DNA of 64,000 nucleotides from Paraburkholderia antibiotica. Lineage in GTDB: Bacteria; Pseudomonadota; Gammaproteobacteria; Burkholderiales; Burkholderiaceae. Location of the stretch: assembly GCF_012927125.1 (NCBI RefSeq), contig NZ_JABBFZ010000016.1, forward strand, positions 1 through 64,000, written 5' to 3'. The stretch's first letter is position 1, and the number at the start of each line of letters is the position of its first letter. Made by a program: the position numbers and the translations under genes. The notes under the pieces are model-generated. The model did not search any database, was not told the DNA's origin, and saw nothing but the letters and a program-made list of their open reading frames with translations. Below are positions 17,715 through 26,462 of this stretch, in pieces.

Positions 17715-19817
17715 GTGGCTCGCAAGACTCCTATCGAGCGCTACCGTAACATCGGTATTAGCGCTCACATCGACGCCGGCAAGACGACGACGACCGAGCG
17801 CATTCTGTTCTACACGGGCGTGAACCACAAGATTGGTGAAGTTCACGACGGCGCTGCCACCATGGACTGGATGGAGCAGGAACAGGAACGCGGTATCACG
17901 ATTACCTCCGCTGCCACGACGGCATTCTGGAAGGGTATGGCTGGCGACCGCGCCGAGCACCGCATCAACATCATCGACACCCCGGGCCACGTCGACTTCA
18001 CGATCGAAGTCGAGCGTTCGATGCGCGTGCTCGACGGCGCGTGCATGGTCTACTGTGCTGTGGGTGGCGTTCAGCCCCAGTCGGAAACCGTGTGGCGTCA
18101 GGCGAACAAGTACAAGGTTCCCCGTCTCGCGTTCATCAACAAGATGGACCGTACCGGCGCGAACTTCTTCAAGGTCTACGACCAGCTCAAGCTGCGTCTG
18201 AAGGCGAACCCGGTTCCCGTCGTCGTGCCGATCGGCGCGGAAGAGAACTTCACGGGCGTCGTCGATCTGCTGAAGATGAAGGCGATCATTTGGGACGACG
18301 CGTCGCAAGGCACCAAGTTCTCGTACGAAGACATCCCGGCTGAACTGGTCGATTCGTGCAACGAATGGCGCGAAAAGATGGTCGAGGCGGCTGCTGAGTC
18401 GAACGAAGACCTGATGAACAAGTACCTGGAAGAGGGCGAGCTCTCCGAAGCGGAAATCATCAAGGGTCTGCGCGACCGTACGATCGCTTGCGAAATCCAG
18501 CCGATGCTGTGCGGCACCGCGTTCAAGAACAAGGGCGTGCAGCGTATGCTCGACGCCGTTCTGGACTTCCTGCCGTCGCCGATCGACATTCCGCCGGTTA
18601 CCGGCGAACTCGAAAACGGTGAAAAGGGCGAGCGTCGCGCATCCGACGACGAAAAGTTCTCGGCACTGGCATTCAAGATCATGACCGACCCGTTCGTCGG
18701 CCAGTTGATCTTCTTCCGCGTGTACTCGGGCGTCGTCAATTCGGGCGACACGGTGCTGAACGCGACCAAGGACAAGAAGGAACGTCTCGGTCGTATTCTG
18801 CAGATGCACGCGAACCAGCGCGAAGAAATCAAGGAAGTGCGCGCAGGCGACATCGCTGCAGCAGTGGGCCTGAAGGAAGCAACCACGGGTGACACGCTGT
18901 GCGATCCGCAAAGCCCGATCGTGCTCGAACGCATGATTTTCCCGGAGCCGGTGATTTCGCAGGCTGTTGAGCCGAAGACGAAGCCCGACCAGGAAAAGAT
19001 GGGTCTGGCGCTGAACCGTCTGGCACAGGAAGATCCGTCGTTCCGCGTTCAAACGGACGAAGAATCGGGCCAAACCATCATTTCGGGTATGGGCGAGCTC
19101 CACCTCGAAATTCTGGTTGATCGTATGAAGCGCGAATTCGGCGTGGAAGCAACGGTCGGCAAGCCGCAGGTTGCTTACCGCGAAACGATTCGCGGCAAGG
19201 CGGAAGACGTTGACGGCAAGTTCGTCAAGCAGTCGGGTGGTCGCGGCCAGTACGGTCACGCGGTCATCACGCTCGAGCCGAACGAGCAGGGCAAGGGCTA
19301 CGAGTTCCTCGACGAGATCAAGGGCGGTGTGATTCCGCGCGAATACATCCCGGCGGTGGACAAGGGTATCCAGGAAACGTTGAAGGCAGGCGTGCTGGCA
19401 GGCTTCCCGGTTGTCGACGTCAAGGTTCACCTGACGTTCGGTTCGTACCACGACGTTGACTCGAACGAAAATGCGTTCCGCATGGCCGGTTCGATGGCGT
19501 TCAAGGAAGCAATGCGCAAGGCTCAACCGGTCATCCTCGAACCGATGATGGCTGTTGAAGTCGAAACGCCGGAAGACTACATGGGCAACGTGATGGGCGA
19601 CCTGTCGGGCCGTCGCGGTATCGTTCAGGGCATGGACGACATGGTTGGCGGCGGCAAGATCGTCCGCGCAGAAGTGCCGCTGTCGGAAATGTTCGGCTAC
19701 TCGACGTCGCTGCGTTCGCTGACCCAAGGTCGTGCAACGTACACGATGGAGTTCAAGCACTACGCTGAAGCACCGCGTAACGTGTCGGAAGCGATCATCA
19801 ACGCCAAGTCGAAGTAA
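17715..19817 (+). CDS. fusA: Elongation factor G
   Basis: EF-G (700 aa) is the GTPase that drives ribosomal translocation and, with RRF, recycling. The start codon is GTG, after AGAGGAT. GTP motifs are AHIDAGKTT near residue 17, DTPGHVDF near 88 and NKMD near 142. Domains II to V follow, including GRGQYGHAVI in domain IV. The length is standard. It is co-directional with tuf copy 2, 48 bases downstream, as in the classical str operon. Confidence 0.98.
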   Translation: MARKTPIERYRNIGISAHIDAGKTTTTERILFYTGVNHKIGEVHDGAATMDWMEQEQERGITITSAATTAFWKGMAGDRAEHRINIIDTPGHVDFTIEVERSMRVLDGACMVYCAVGGVQPQSETVWRQANKYKVPRLAFINKMDRTGANFFKVYDQLKLRLKANPVPVVVPIGAEENFTGVVDLLKMKAIIWDDASQGTKFSYEDIPAELVDSCNEWREKMVEAAAESNEDLMNKYLEEGELSEAEIIKGLRDRTIACEIQPMLCGTAFKNKGVQRMLDAVLDFLPSPIDIPPVTGELENGEKGERRASDDEKFSALAFKIMTDPFVGQLIFFRVYSGVVNSGDTVLNATKDKKERLGRILQMHANQREEIKEVRAGDIAAAVGLKEATTGDTLCDPQSPIVLERMIFPEPVISQAVEPKTKPDQEKMGLALNRLAQEDPSFRVQTDEESGQTIISGMGELHLEILVDRMKREFGVEATVGKPQVAYRETIRGKAEDVDGKFVKQSGGRGQYGHAVITLEPNEQGKGYEFLDEIKGGVIPREYIPAVDKGIQETLKAGVLAGFPVVDVKVHLTFGSYHDVDSNENAFRMAGSMAFKEAMRKAQPVILEPMMAVEVETPEDYMGNVMGDLSGRRGIVQGMDDMVGGGKIVRAEVPLSEMFGYSTSLRSLTQGRATYTMEFKHYAEAPRNVSEAIINAKSK

Positions 19818-19865
19818 TCGCGCGGCAAAGTCATTCAACGATTAACTTTCTGAAAGAAGAGAAAC

Positions 19866-21056
19866 ATGGCTAAAGGTAAATTCGAACGGACCAAGCCGCA
19901 CGTGAACGTGGGCACGATCGGTCACGTTGACCACGGCAAGACCACGCTGACGGCAGCGATCACGACGGTTCTGACGCAGAAGTTCGGCGGCGAAGCGAAG
20001 GCATACGACCAGATCGACGCAGCACCGGAAGAAAAGGCACGTGGTATTACCATCAACACTGCGCACGTCGAGTACGAAACGGCTAACCGCCACTACGCAC
20101 ACGTCGACTGCCCGGGCCACGCTGACTACGTGAAGAACATGATCACGGGCGCAGCGCAGATGGACGGCGCAATCCTGGTGTGCTCGGCTGCAGACGGCCC
20201 GATGCCGCAAACGCGTGAGCACATCCTGCTGGCGCGTCAGGTTGGCGTTCCGTACATCATCGTGTTCCTGAACAAGTGCGACATGGTGGACGACGCTGAG
20301 CTGCTGGAACTCGTCGAAATGGAAGTTCGCGAACTTCTGTCGAAGTACGACTTCCCGGGCGACGACACGCCGATCATCAAGGGTTCGGCCAAGCTGGCGC
20401 TGGAAGGCGACAAGGGCGAGCTGGGCGAAGTGGCGATCATGAGCCTGGCCGACGCACTGGACACGTACATCCCGACGCCGGAGCGCGCGGTTGACGGTGC
20501 GTTCCTGATGCCGGTGGAAGACGTGTTCTCGATCTCGGGTCGCGGCACGGTGGTGACGGGTCGCGTTGAGCGCGGCATCATCAAGGTCGGCGAAGAAATC
20601 GAAATCGTCGGTATCAAGGCGACGGCGAAGACGACCTGCACGGGCGTGGAAATGTTCCGCAAGCTGCTCGACCAGGGTCAGGCAGGCGACAACGTTGGTA
20701 TCCTGCTGCGCGGCACGAAGCGTGAAGACGTGGAGCGTGGTCAGGTTCTGGCGAAGCCGGGCTCGATCAACCCGCACACGCACTTCACGGCTGAAGTGTA
20801 CGTGCTGAGCAAGGACGAAGGTGGCCGTCATACGCCATTCTTCAACAACTACCGTCCGCAGTTCTACTTCCGTACGACGGACGTGACGGGCTCGATCGAG
20901 CTGCCGAAGGACAAGGAAATGGTCATGCCGGGCGACAACGTGTCGATCACGGTGAAGCTGATCAACCCGATCGCGATGGAAGAAGGTCTGCGTTTCGCAA
21001 TTCGCGAAGGCGGCCGTACGGTCGGCGCTGGTGTGGTTGCAAAGATTCTCGAGTAA
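19866..21056 (+). CDS. tuf: Elongation factor Tu, copy 2
   Basis: This is the second EF-Tu gene (396 aa), in the str operon position after fusA. The protein is identical to copy 1 at 634-1824. Codons 2, 3, 5, 6 and 7 use different synonyms in the two copies. From codon 8 to the stop the DNA appears identical. Upstream and downstream sequences are unrelated. The pattern suggests ongoing gene conversion. The ribosome site AAGAAGAG lies close before the ATG. Confidence 0.99.
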   Translation: MAKGKFERTKPHVNVGTIGHVDHGKTTLTAAITTVLTQKFGGEAKAYDQIDAAPEEKARGITINTAHVEYETANRHYAHVDCPGHADYVKNMITGAAQMDGAILVCSAADGPMPQTREHILLARQVGVPYIIVFLNKCDMVDDAELLELVEMEVRELLSKYDFPGDDTPIIKGSAKLALEGDKGELGEVAIMSLADALDTYIPTPERAVDGAFLMPVEDVFSISGRGTVVTGRVERGIIKVGEEIEIVGIKATAKTTCTGVEMFRKLLDQGQAGDNVGILLRGTKREDVERGQVLAKPGSINPHTHFTAEVYVLSKDEGGRHTPFFNNYRPQFYFRTTDVTGSIELPKDKEMVMPGDNVSITVKLINPIAMEEGLRFAIREGGRTVGAGVVAKILE

Positions 21057-21102
21057 AATCACGGATTGATCTTGTAGTACATGCAGTAGTGGTGCCCGGA
21101 GT

Positions 21103-21130
21103 CGGGCGCCCGCCCCAAGCGGGACGCCCG
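21103..21130 (+). terminator. Strong hairpin between tuf copy 2 and rpsJ
   Basis: An 11-bp GC stem with one bulged A pairs 21103-21113 with 21119-21130 (loop CCCAA). The sequence after it, GTTCTACGTTCTTTT, is only moderately T-rich. It could be a weak terminator of the str operon or part of an rpsJ leader that controls the S10 cluster. Confidence 0.5.
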
Positions 21131-21192
21131 GTTCTACGTTCTTTTACTATCTGGCGGCGCAATACCGCCTCGCTCTTTTCAAGGAATTCGTC

Positions 21193-21504
21193 ATGCAGAA
21201 TCAGAAAATCCGCATTCGCCTGAAGGCTTTCGACTATCGCCTGATCGATCAATCGGCAGCTGAAATCGTCGACACGGCAAAGCGGACTGGCGCAATCGTT
21301 CGTGGTCCGGTGCCCCTGCCGACCCGCATTCAACGCTTCGACATCCTGCGTTCGCCGCACGTCAACAAGACGTCGCGCGACCAGCTTGAAATCCGCACGC
21401 ACCTGCGCCTGATGGACATCGTCGATCCGACGGATAAGACCGTCGATGCGCTGATGAAGCTGGATCTGCCGGCCGGCGTGGACGTTGAAATCAAGCTGCA
21501 GTAA
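21193..21504 (+). CDS. rpsJ: 30S ribosomal protein S10
   Basis: S10 (103 aa) is a 30S head protein and also NusE, the NusG-contacting antitermination factor. It starts MQNQKIRIRLKAFDYRLID and carries the conserved GPVPLPTRIQRF stretch and KTSRDQLEIRTH loop. The ribosome site AAGGAA precedes the ATG. It heads the S10 cluster. A separate promoter lies between it and rplC, so it may be partly uncoupled from the rest. Confidence 0.98.
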   Translation: MQNQKIRIRLKAFDYRLIDQSAAEIVDTAKRTGAIVRGPVPLPTRIQRFDILRSPHVNKTSRDQLEIRTHLRLMDIVDPTDKTVDALMKLDLPAGVDVEIKLQ

Positions 21505-21554
21505 GGCTTCCAGCCCTTGTCTGGTAAGCCGGACGGCGCTAAGTCATTGATTGC

Positions 21555-21583
21555 TTGCGAAAAACGAAACGGCTCGCTATAAT
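21555..21583 (+). promoter_or_regulatory. Sigma-70 promoter before rplC
   Basis: A -35 TTGCGA (21555-21560) and a perfect -10 TATAAT (21578-21583) are 17 bases apart. The inverted repeat GCGAAAA (21557-21563) / TTTTCGC (21591-21597) flanks the -10. The predicted leader to rplC is about 115 bases. This would boost rplC-rpsQ independently of rpsJ. Confidence 0.75.
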
Positions 21584-21705
21584 AGTGGGCTTTTCGCGCA
21601 TTTGCGTAAAAAAGTCGGCGTGCTGCAGCATGGTTTCATGCCCGAAACGGCGCCGGCATTTTGTAAATTAGCCCCGACCAATCGCAGTCGGGAATGGAGA
21701 AAACG

Positions 21706-22365
21706 ATGAGCCTTGGACTCGTAGGTCGCAAGGTTGGCATGACCCGTATCTTCACGGCTGAAGGGGATTCGATTCCCGTCACCGTGCTGGACGTGTCCGA
21801 CAACCGCGTGACGCAGATCAAGACTGTTGAAACCGACGGCTACACGGCCGTGCAGGTTACCTTCGGTACGCGCCGTGCATCGCGTGTGACGAAGCCGCTG
21901 GCAGGTCATCTCGCCAAAGCTGGCGTTCAAGCCGGTGAAATCCTCAAAGAATTCCAGATCGATGCCGCTAAGGCTGCCGAGCTGTCGAGCGGCACCGTGG
22001 TTGGTCCCGAGCTGTTCGAAGTAGGCCAGAAGGTCGACGTGCAAGGCGTGTCGATCGGTAAGGGCTACGCCGGTACCATCAAGCGTTACAACTTCGCGTC
22101 TGGCCGTGCATCGCACGGTAACTCGCGCTCGCACAACGTGCCGGGCTCGATCGGTATGGCGCAGGATCCGGGTCGTGTTTTCCCGGGTAAGCGCATGACC
22201 GGTCACATGGGTGACGAGAAGGTAACGGTGCAAAACCTCGAAATCGCTCGTATCGACGCTGACCGCAAGCTGTTGCTGGTCAAGGGCGCCGTTCCGGGTG
22301 CGAAGGGTGGCAAGGTATTCGTTACGCCGGCCGTGAAGACGCGTGCCGTGAAAGGAGCGAAATAA
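21706..22365 (+). CDS. rplC: 50S ribosomal protein L3
   Basis: L3 (219 aa) is an early 50S assembly protein near the peptidyl transferase centre. The start at 21706 (MSLGLVGRKVGMTRIF) is chosen because GGAG lies 6 bases before it. An ATG 12 bases upstream overlaps that ribosome site and is rejected. The family segments GTIKRYNFASGRASHGNSRS and GSIGMAQDPGRVFPGKRM are present. The last base of the stop codon is the A of the rplD start. Confidence 0.97.
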   Translation: MSLGLVGRKVGMTRIFTAEGDSIPVTVLDVSDNRVTQIKTVETDGYTAVQVTFGTRRASRVTKPLAGHLAKAGVQAGEILKEFQIDAAKAAELSSGTVVGPELFEVGQKVDVQGVSIGKGYAGTIKRYNFASGRASHGNSRSHNVPGSIGMAQDPGRVFPGKRMTGHMGDEKVTVQNLEIARIDADRKLLLVKGAVPGAKGGKVFVTPAVKTRAVKGAK

Positions 22366-22985
22366 TGGAACTTAAGCTCCTGAATGCCAATGGTCAGGAA
22401 GGTGCAGGCGTTAGCGCGTCGGACGTCGTGTTCGGCCGCGATTACAACGAAGCCCTGATTCACCAGGTCGTGGTGGCGTATCAAGCGAATGCCCGTAGCG
22501 GCAACCGTGCGCAGAAGGATCGTGAGCAGGTCAAGCACACGACCAAGAAGCCGTGGCGCCAGAAGGGTACGGGCCGCGCTCGTGCCGGTATGTCGTCGAG
22601 CCCGCTGTGGCGCGGCGGTGGCCGTATCTTCCCGAATTCGCCGGAAGAAAACTTTTCGCACAAGGTCAACAAGAAGATGCATCGCGCAGGTCTCTGCTCG
22701 ATCTTCTCGCAGCTGGCCCGCGAAGGCCGTATCTCGGTGGTCGACGAGCTGACGCTCGAAGCACCGAAGACGAAGCTGCTGGCCGAAAAATTCAAGGCGA
22801 TGGGTCTCGACTCCGTGCTGGTGATTACCGACACGGTTGACGAAAACCTGTACCTCGCGTCGCGCAACCTCGCCCACGTGGCGGTTGTCGAGCCGCGTTA
22901 CGCCGACCCGCTGTCGCTGATCTACTTCAAGAAGATCCTGATCACGAAGGCTGCGGTCGCCCAGATCGAGGAGTTGCTGTCATGA
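22365..22985 (+). CDS. rplD: 50S ribosomal protein L4
   Basis: L4 (206 aa) lines the exit tunnel; in E. coli it also represses the S10 operon. The extended loop contains KPWRQKGTGRARAG and SPLWRGGG (about residues 60-85), the family signature. Its start overlaps the rplC stop by one base and its end overlaps rplW by four, implying coupled translation. I did not identify an L4-binding leader upstream of rpsJ. Confidence 0.98.
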   Translation: MELKLLNANGQEGAGVSASDVVFGRDYNEALIHQVVVAYQANARSGNRAQKDREQVKHTTKKPWRQKGTGRARAGMSSSPLWRGGGRIFPNSPEENFSHKVNKKMHRAGLCSIFSQLAREGRISVVDELTLEAPKTKLLAEKFKAMGLDSVLVITDTVDENLYLASRNLAHVAVVEPRYADPLSLIYFKKILITKAAVAQIEELLS

Positions 22986-23296
22986 GCGAGATTCGCAAGA
23001 ACGATCATCGTTTGATGCAGGTCCTGCTCGCGCCGGTGGTCTCCGAAAAGGCGACGCTGGTTGCTGACAAAAACGAGCAGGTTGTGTTCGAAGTCGCGCC
23101 GGATGCCACGAAGCAGGAAGTGAAAGCTGCAGTCGAGCTGCTGTTCAAGGTGGAAGTCGATTCCGTCAACGTGCTGGTCTCGAAGGGCAAAGCCAAGCGC
23201 TTTGGCCGCTTCATGGGCAAGCGCAAGGACGTGAAGAAGGCGTACGTCTGCCTGAAGCCCGGCCAGGAAATCAACTTTGAAGCGGAGGCCAAGTAA
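22982..23296 (+). CDS. rplW: 50S ribosomal protein L23
   Basis: L23 (104 aa) sits at the tunnel exit and docks trigger factor and SRP. It has the typical LLAPVVSEKAT opening and the conserved KFKVEVDSVNVL-like strand and GKRKDVKKAYV region. The start overlaps the end of rplD by four bases (ATGA) and rplB follows after two bases. Confidence 0.97.
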   Translation: MSEIRKNDHRLMQVLLAPVVSEKATLVADKNEQVVFEVAPDATKQEVKAAVELLFKVEVDSVNVLVSKGKAKRFGRFMGKRKDVKKAYVCLKPGQEINFEAEAK

Positions 23297-23298
23297 TC

Positions 23299-24126
23299 AT
23301 GGCAATCGTTAAAGTTAAGCCGACTTCGCCGGGTCGCCGCGCGATGGTCAAGGTGGTCAACAAGGATCTGCATAAGGGCAAGCCGTTCGCAGCGCTGCTC
23401 GATTCGCAATCCTCGACCGCCGGCCGTAACAACAACGGTCACATCACCACGCGTCACAAGGGTGGTGGTCACAAGCATCACTATCGTGTCGTCGACTTCC
23501 GTCGCACGAAGGATGGTATTCCGGCAAAGGTCGAGCGTCTCGAGTACGACCCGAACCGTAGCGCGAACATCGCGCTGGTTCTGTACGCAGACGGCGAGCG
23601 TCGCTACATCATCGCTCCGAAGGGTGTCACCGTCGGTCAGCAACTGATGTCGGGTTCGGAAGCGCCGATCCGCGCAGGTAACACGCTGCCGATCCGCAAC
23701 ATTCCGGTTGGTACGACGATTCACTGCATCGAAATGCTGCCGGGCAAGGGCGCGCAAATGGCGCGTTCGGCTGGTACGTCGGCAATGCTGCTGGCACGCG
23801 AAGGCGTCTACGCGCAGGTTCGTCTGCGTTCGGGCGAAATCCGCCGCGTGCACGTTGAGTGCCGCGCCACGATCGGTGAAGTGGGCAACGAAGAGCATAG
23901 CCTCCGTCAAATCGGTAAGGCTGGCGCGAACCGCTGGCGCGGTATCCGCCCGACGGTGCGTGGCGTTGCAATGAACCCGGTCGACCACCCGCACGGTGGT
24001 GGCGAAGGCAAGACTGCGGCTGGTCGCGATCCGGTAAGCCCGTGGGGCACGCCGGCGAAGGGCTATCGCACCCGCAGCAACAAGCGCACGACGAGCATGA
24101 TCGTCCAGCGCCGTCACAAGCGTTAA
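23299..24126 (+). CDS. rplB: 50S ribosomal protein L2
   Basis: L2 (275 aa) is needed for subunit joining and peptidyl transfer. The signatures GGGHKHHYRVVDFRR and, near the C terminus, GVAMNPVDHPHGGGEG are present; the latter includes the conserved histidine near the active centre. The length is standard. It is followed 10 bases later by rpsS. Confidence 0.98.
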   Translation: MAIVKVKPTSPGRRAMVKVVNKDLHKGKPFAALLDSQSSTAGRNNNGHITTRHKGGGHKHHYRVVDFRRTKDGIPAKVERLEYDPNRSANIALVLYADGERRYIIAPKGVTVGQQLMSGSEAPIRAGNTLPIRNIPVGTTIHCIEMLPGKGAQMARSAGTSAMLLAREGVYAQVRLRSGEIRRVHVECRATIGEVGNEEHSLRQIGKAGANRWRGIRPTVRGVAMNPVDHPHGGGEGKTAAGRDPVSPWGTPAKGYRTRSNKRTTSMIVQRRHKR

Positions 24127-24136
24127 GGAGTAGGCA

Positions 24137-24412
24137 ATGGCACGTTCTATTAAGAAAGGTCCGTTCTGCGACGCCCATTTGCTGAAGAAGGTTGAGGCGG
24201 CTGCAGCTACGCGCGACAAGAAACCGATCAAGACCTGGTCGCGTCGTTCGACGATCCTGCCGGACTTCATCGGCCTGACGATCGCCGTTCATAACGGCCG
24301 TCAACACGTTCCGGTGTATGTCACGGAAAACATGGTCGGCCACAAGCTTGGCGAGTTCGCACTGACCCGTACGTTCAAGGGTCACGCGGCCGACAAGAAG
24401 GCCAAGAAATAA
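24137..24412 (+). CDS. rpsS: 30S ribosomal protein S19
   Basis: S19 (91 aa) binds the 30S head near the A-site finger and pairs with S13. It opens MARSIKKGPFCDAHL and carries WSRRSTILPDFIGLTIAVHNG and the HKLGEFALTRTF motif. The ribosome site AAGGAG precedes the ATG. It lies in the usual order rplB-rpsS-rplV. Confidence 0.98.
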   Translation: MARSIKKGPFCDAHLLKKVEAAAATRDKKPIKTWSRRSTILPDFIGLTIAVHNGRQHVPVYVTENMVGHKLGEFALTRTFKGHAADKKAKK

Positions 24413-24424
24413 GGGGCTATCAAG

Positions 24425-24754
24425 ATGGAAGTGAAAGCAATTCATCGCGGTGCCCGCATCTCGGCGCAGAAAACGCGCCTTGTGGCTGACCAGATCCGCG
24501 GTTTGCCGGTCGACAAGGCGCTGAACGTTCTGACGTTCTCGCCGAAGAAGGCTGCGGGAATCGTGAAAAAGGTCGTGCTGTCGGCGATCGCGAATGCGGA
24601 GCACAACGAAGGCGCCGATATCGACGAGCTCAAGATCACGAGCATCTACGTCGACAAGGCAGCGTCGCTCAAGCGTTTTACCGCGCGCGCTAAAGGCCGT
24701 GGTAACCGCATCGAGAAGCAATCCTGTCACATCACTGTGACGGTCGGGAATTAA
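24425..24754 (+). CDS. rplV: 50S ribosomal protein L22
   Basis: L22 (109 aa) spans the 50S and forms a tunnel constriction with L4. It has the opening HRGARISAQKTRLVADQIRG and the extended hairpin segment RFTARAKGRGNRIEKQSCH, where macrolide-related changes occur in other bacteria. No insertion or deletion is evident there. It is followed 11 bases later by rpsC. Confidence 0.98.
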   Translation: MEVKAIHRGARISAQKTRLVADQIRGLPVDKALNVLTFSPKKAAGIVKKVVLSAIANAEHNEGADIDELKITSIYVDKAASLKRFTARAKGRGNRIEKQSCHITVTVGN

Positions 24755-24765
24755 GGGGTCATACG

Positions 24766-25569
24766 ATGGGACAGAAAATTCATCCGACTGGCTTCCGTTT
24801 GGCCGTCAGCCGCAATTGGGCTTCGCGTTGGTACGCGAACAACAACAATTTCGCGGCGATGTTGCAGGAAGACATCGGTGTTCGTGAATACCTGAAGAAG
24901 AAGCTGAAGAACGCGTCCGTCGGCCGCGTTGTGATCGAGCGTCCTGCAAAGAACGCACGTATCACGATTTTCAGCTCGCGTCCGGGTGTCGTGATCGGCA
25001 AGAAGGGTGAAGACATCGAACTGCTGAAGTCCGAGCTGCAAAAGCGCATGGGCGTCCCGGTTCACGTCAACATCGAAGAAATCCGCAAGCCGGAAACCGA
25101 TGCGCAACTGATCGCTGATTCGATCACGCAGCAGCTCGAGCGCCGGATTATGTTCCGCCGCGCGATGAAGCGTGCGATGCAGAACGCGATGCGTCTGGGT
25201 GCCCAAGGCATCAAGATCATGAGCGCAGGCCGTCTGAACGGTATCGAAATCGCTCGTACGGAATGGTATCGCGAAGGTCGCGTGCCGCTTCATACGCTGC
25301 GTGCTGATATCGACTACGCGACGTCGGAAGCAAAGACGACGTACGGCATCATCGGCGTGAAGGTGTGGGTCTACAAGGGCGACACGCTCGGCCGCAACGA
25401 CGCACCGGTGGTCGAAGAAGTCGCCGAAGAAAAGCGTCCGCGCCGCAACGCACGTCCGGGTGGCGATCGCCGTCCGCGTCGTGATGGTGAAGGTGGTGGC
25501 CCGGCAGGTGCACGCCGTGGCGCTCCTCGTCGTACCGGCGGTGCCGGCGACGGGAAGACTGGAGAATAA
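24766..25569 (+). CDS. rpsC: 30S ribosomal protein S3 with basic Gly/Arg-rich tail
   Basis: S3 (267 aa) lies at the mRNA entry tunnel and contributes to mRNA unwinding. The KH domain shows VVIGKKGEDIE (about residues 75-85). The S3 C-terminal domain contains GIKIMSAGRLNG. E. coli S3 is 233 aa, and the difference is a low-complexity tail from about residue 225 rich in Arg, Gly, Pro and Ala. The tail is in frame and shows normal codon use, so it appears genuine. It is followed two bases later by rplP. Confidence 0.98.
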   Translation: MGQKIHPTGFRLAVSRNWASRWYANNNNFAAMLQEDIGVREYLKKKLKNASVGRVVIERPAKNARITIFSSRPGVVIGKKGEDIELLKSELQKRMGVPVHVNIEEIRKPETDAQLIADSITQQLERRIMFRRAMKRAMQNAMRLGAQGIKIMSAGRLNGIEIARTEWYREGRVPLHTLRADIDYATSEAKTTYGIIGVKVWVYKGDTLGRNDAPVVEEVAEEKRPRRNARPGGDRRPRRDGEGGGPAGARRGAPRRTGGAGDGKTGE

Positions 25570-25571
25570 CG

Positions 25572-25988
25572 ATGCTGCAACCGAAACGCAGAAAGTATCG
25601 CAAAGAGCAGAAAGGTCGTAACACCGGCGTTGCTACCCGCGGCAACGCGGTGTCGTTCGGTGAATTCGGCCTGAAGGCTGTCGGTCGTGGCCGTCTGACC
25701 GCGCGCCAGATCGAAGCGGCGCGTCGTGCAATGACGCGTCACATCAAGCGCGGTGGCCGCATCTGGATCCGGATCTTCCCGGACAAGCCGATCTCGACCA
25801 AGCCGGCGGAAGTGCGTATGGGTAACGGTAAGGGTAACCCGGAGTACTACGTCGCTGAGATTCAACCGGGCAAGATGCTGTACGAAATGGACGGCGTAAC
25901 CGAAGAACTGGCACGCGAAGCGTTCCGTCTGGCTGCAGCGAAGCTGCCGCTGAAGACGACGTTTATCGTTCGTCAGCTCGGCGCCTAA
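25572..25988 (+). CDS. rplP: 50S ribosomal protein L16
   Basis: L16 (138 aa) helps position A-site tRNA in the 50S. It starts MLQPKRRKYRKEQKGRN and includes RGGRIWIRIFPDKPIS and the conserved MGNGKGNPEYYVAEIQPGK segment. The stop overlaps the ribosome site of rpmC (TAAGGAG). Confidence 0.98.
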   Translation: MLQPKRRKYRKEQKGRNTGVATRGNAVSFGEFGLKAVGRGRLTARQIEAARRAMTRHIKRGGRIWIRIFPDKPISTKPAEVRMGNGKGNPEYYVAEIQPGKMLYEMDGVTEELAREAFRLAAAKLPLKTTFIVRQLGA

Positions 25989-25998
25989 GGAGCAAATG

Positions 25999-26193
25999 AT
26001 GAAGGCTTCCGAACTTCACCAGAAAGATCAGGCCGCGCTCAACAAGGAGCTGTCGGACCTGTTGAAGGCGCAATTCGGCCTGCGCATGCAACTCGCGACC
26101 CAGCAGCTCACGAACACGAGCCAGCTGAAGAAGGTTCGTCGCGACATCGCACGTGTGCGGACCGTCCTGACTGAGAAGGCGAACCAGAAATGA
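25999..26193 (+). CDS. rpmC: 50S ribosomal protein L29
   Basis: L29 (64 aa) lies near the tunnel exit beside L23. It is a two-helix protein; [10 protein letters not shown] opens it and [16 protein letters not shown] closes the second helix. Two ATGs stand in tandem. The second (25999) is chosen because AGGAG is then 6 bases upstream rather than 3. Its end overlaps rpsQ by four bases. Confidence 0.95.
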
Positions 26194-26462
26194 ACGATAG
26201 CGTAAAAACCTCGCTCAAGCGGACGCTGGTCGGCAAGGTCGTCAGCAACAAGATGGACAAGACGGTTACCGTGCTGGTCGAGCACCGCGTGAAGCACCCG
26301 ATCTACGGCAAGTACGTTGTGCGTTCGAAGAAGTACCACGCGCACGACGATGCGAACACGTACAACGAGGGCGACCTCGTTGAAATCCAGGAAACTCGTC
26401 CGATTTCGAAGACGAAAGCTTGGGTTGTGGCTCGCCTGGTCGAGGCTGCTCGCGTCATCTAA
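26190..26462 (+). CDS. rpsQ: 30S ribosomal protein S17
   Basis: S17 (90 aa) is a primary 16S-binding protein. It shows the OB-fold segments [25 protein letters not shown] and [13 protein letters not shown]. It starts inside the end of rpmC (ATGA overlap). It is the last gene of the S10 cluster. A 290-base spacer with its own promoter follows before rplN. Confidence 0.98.
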
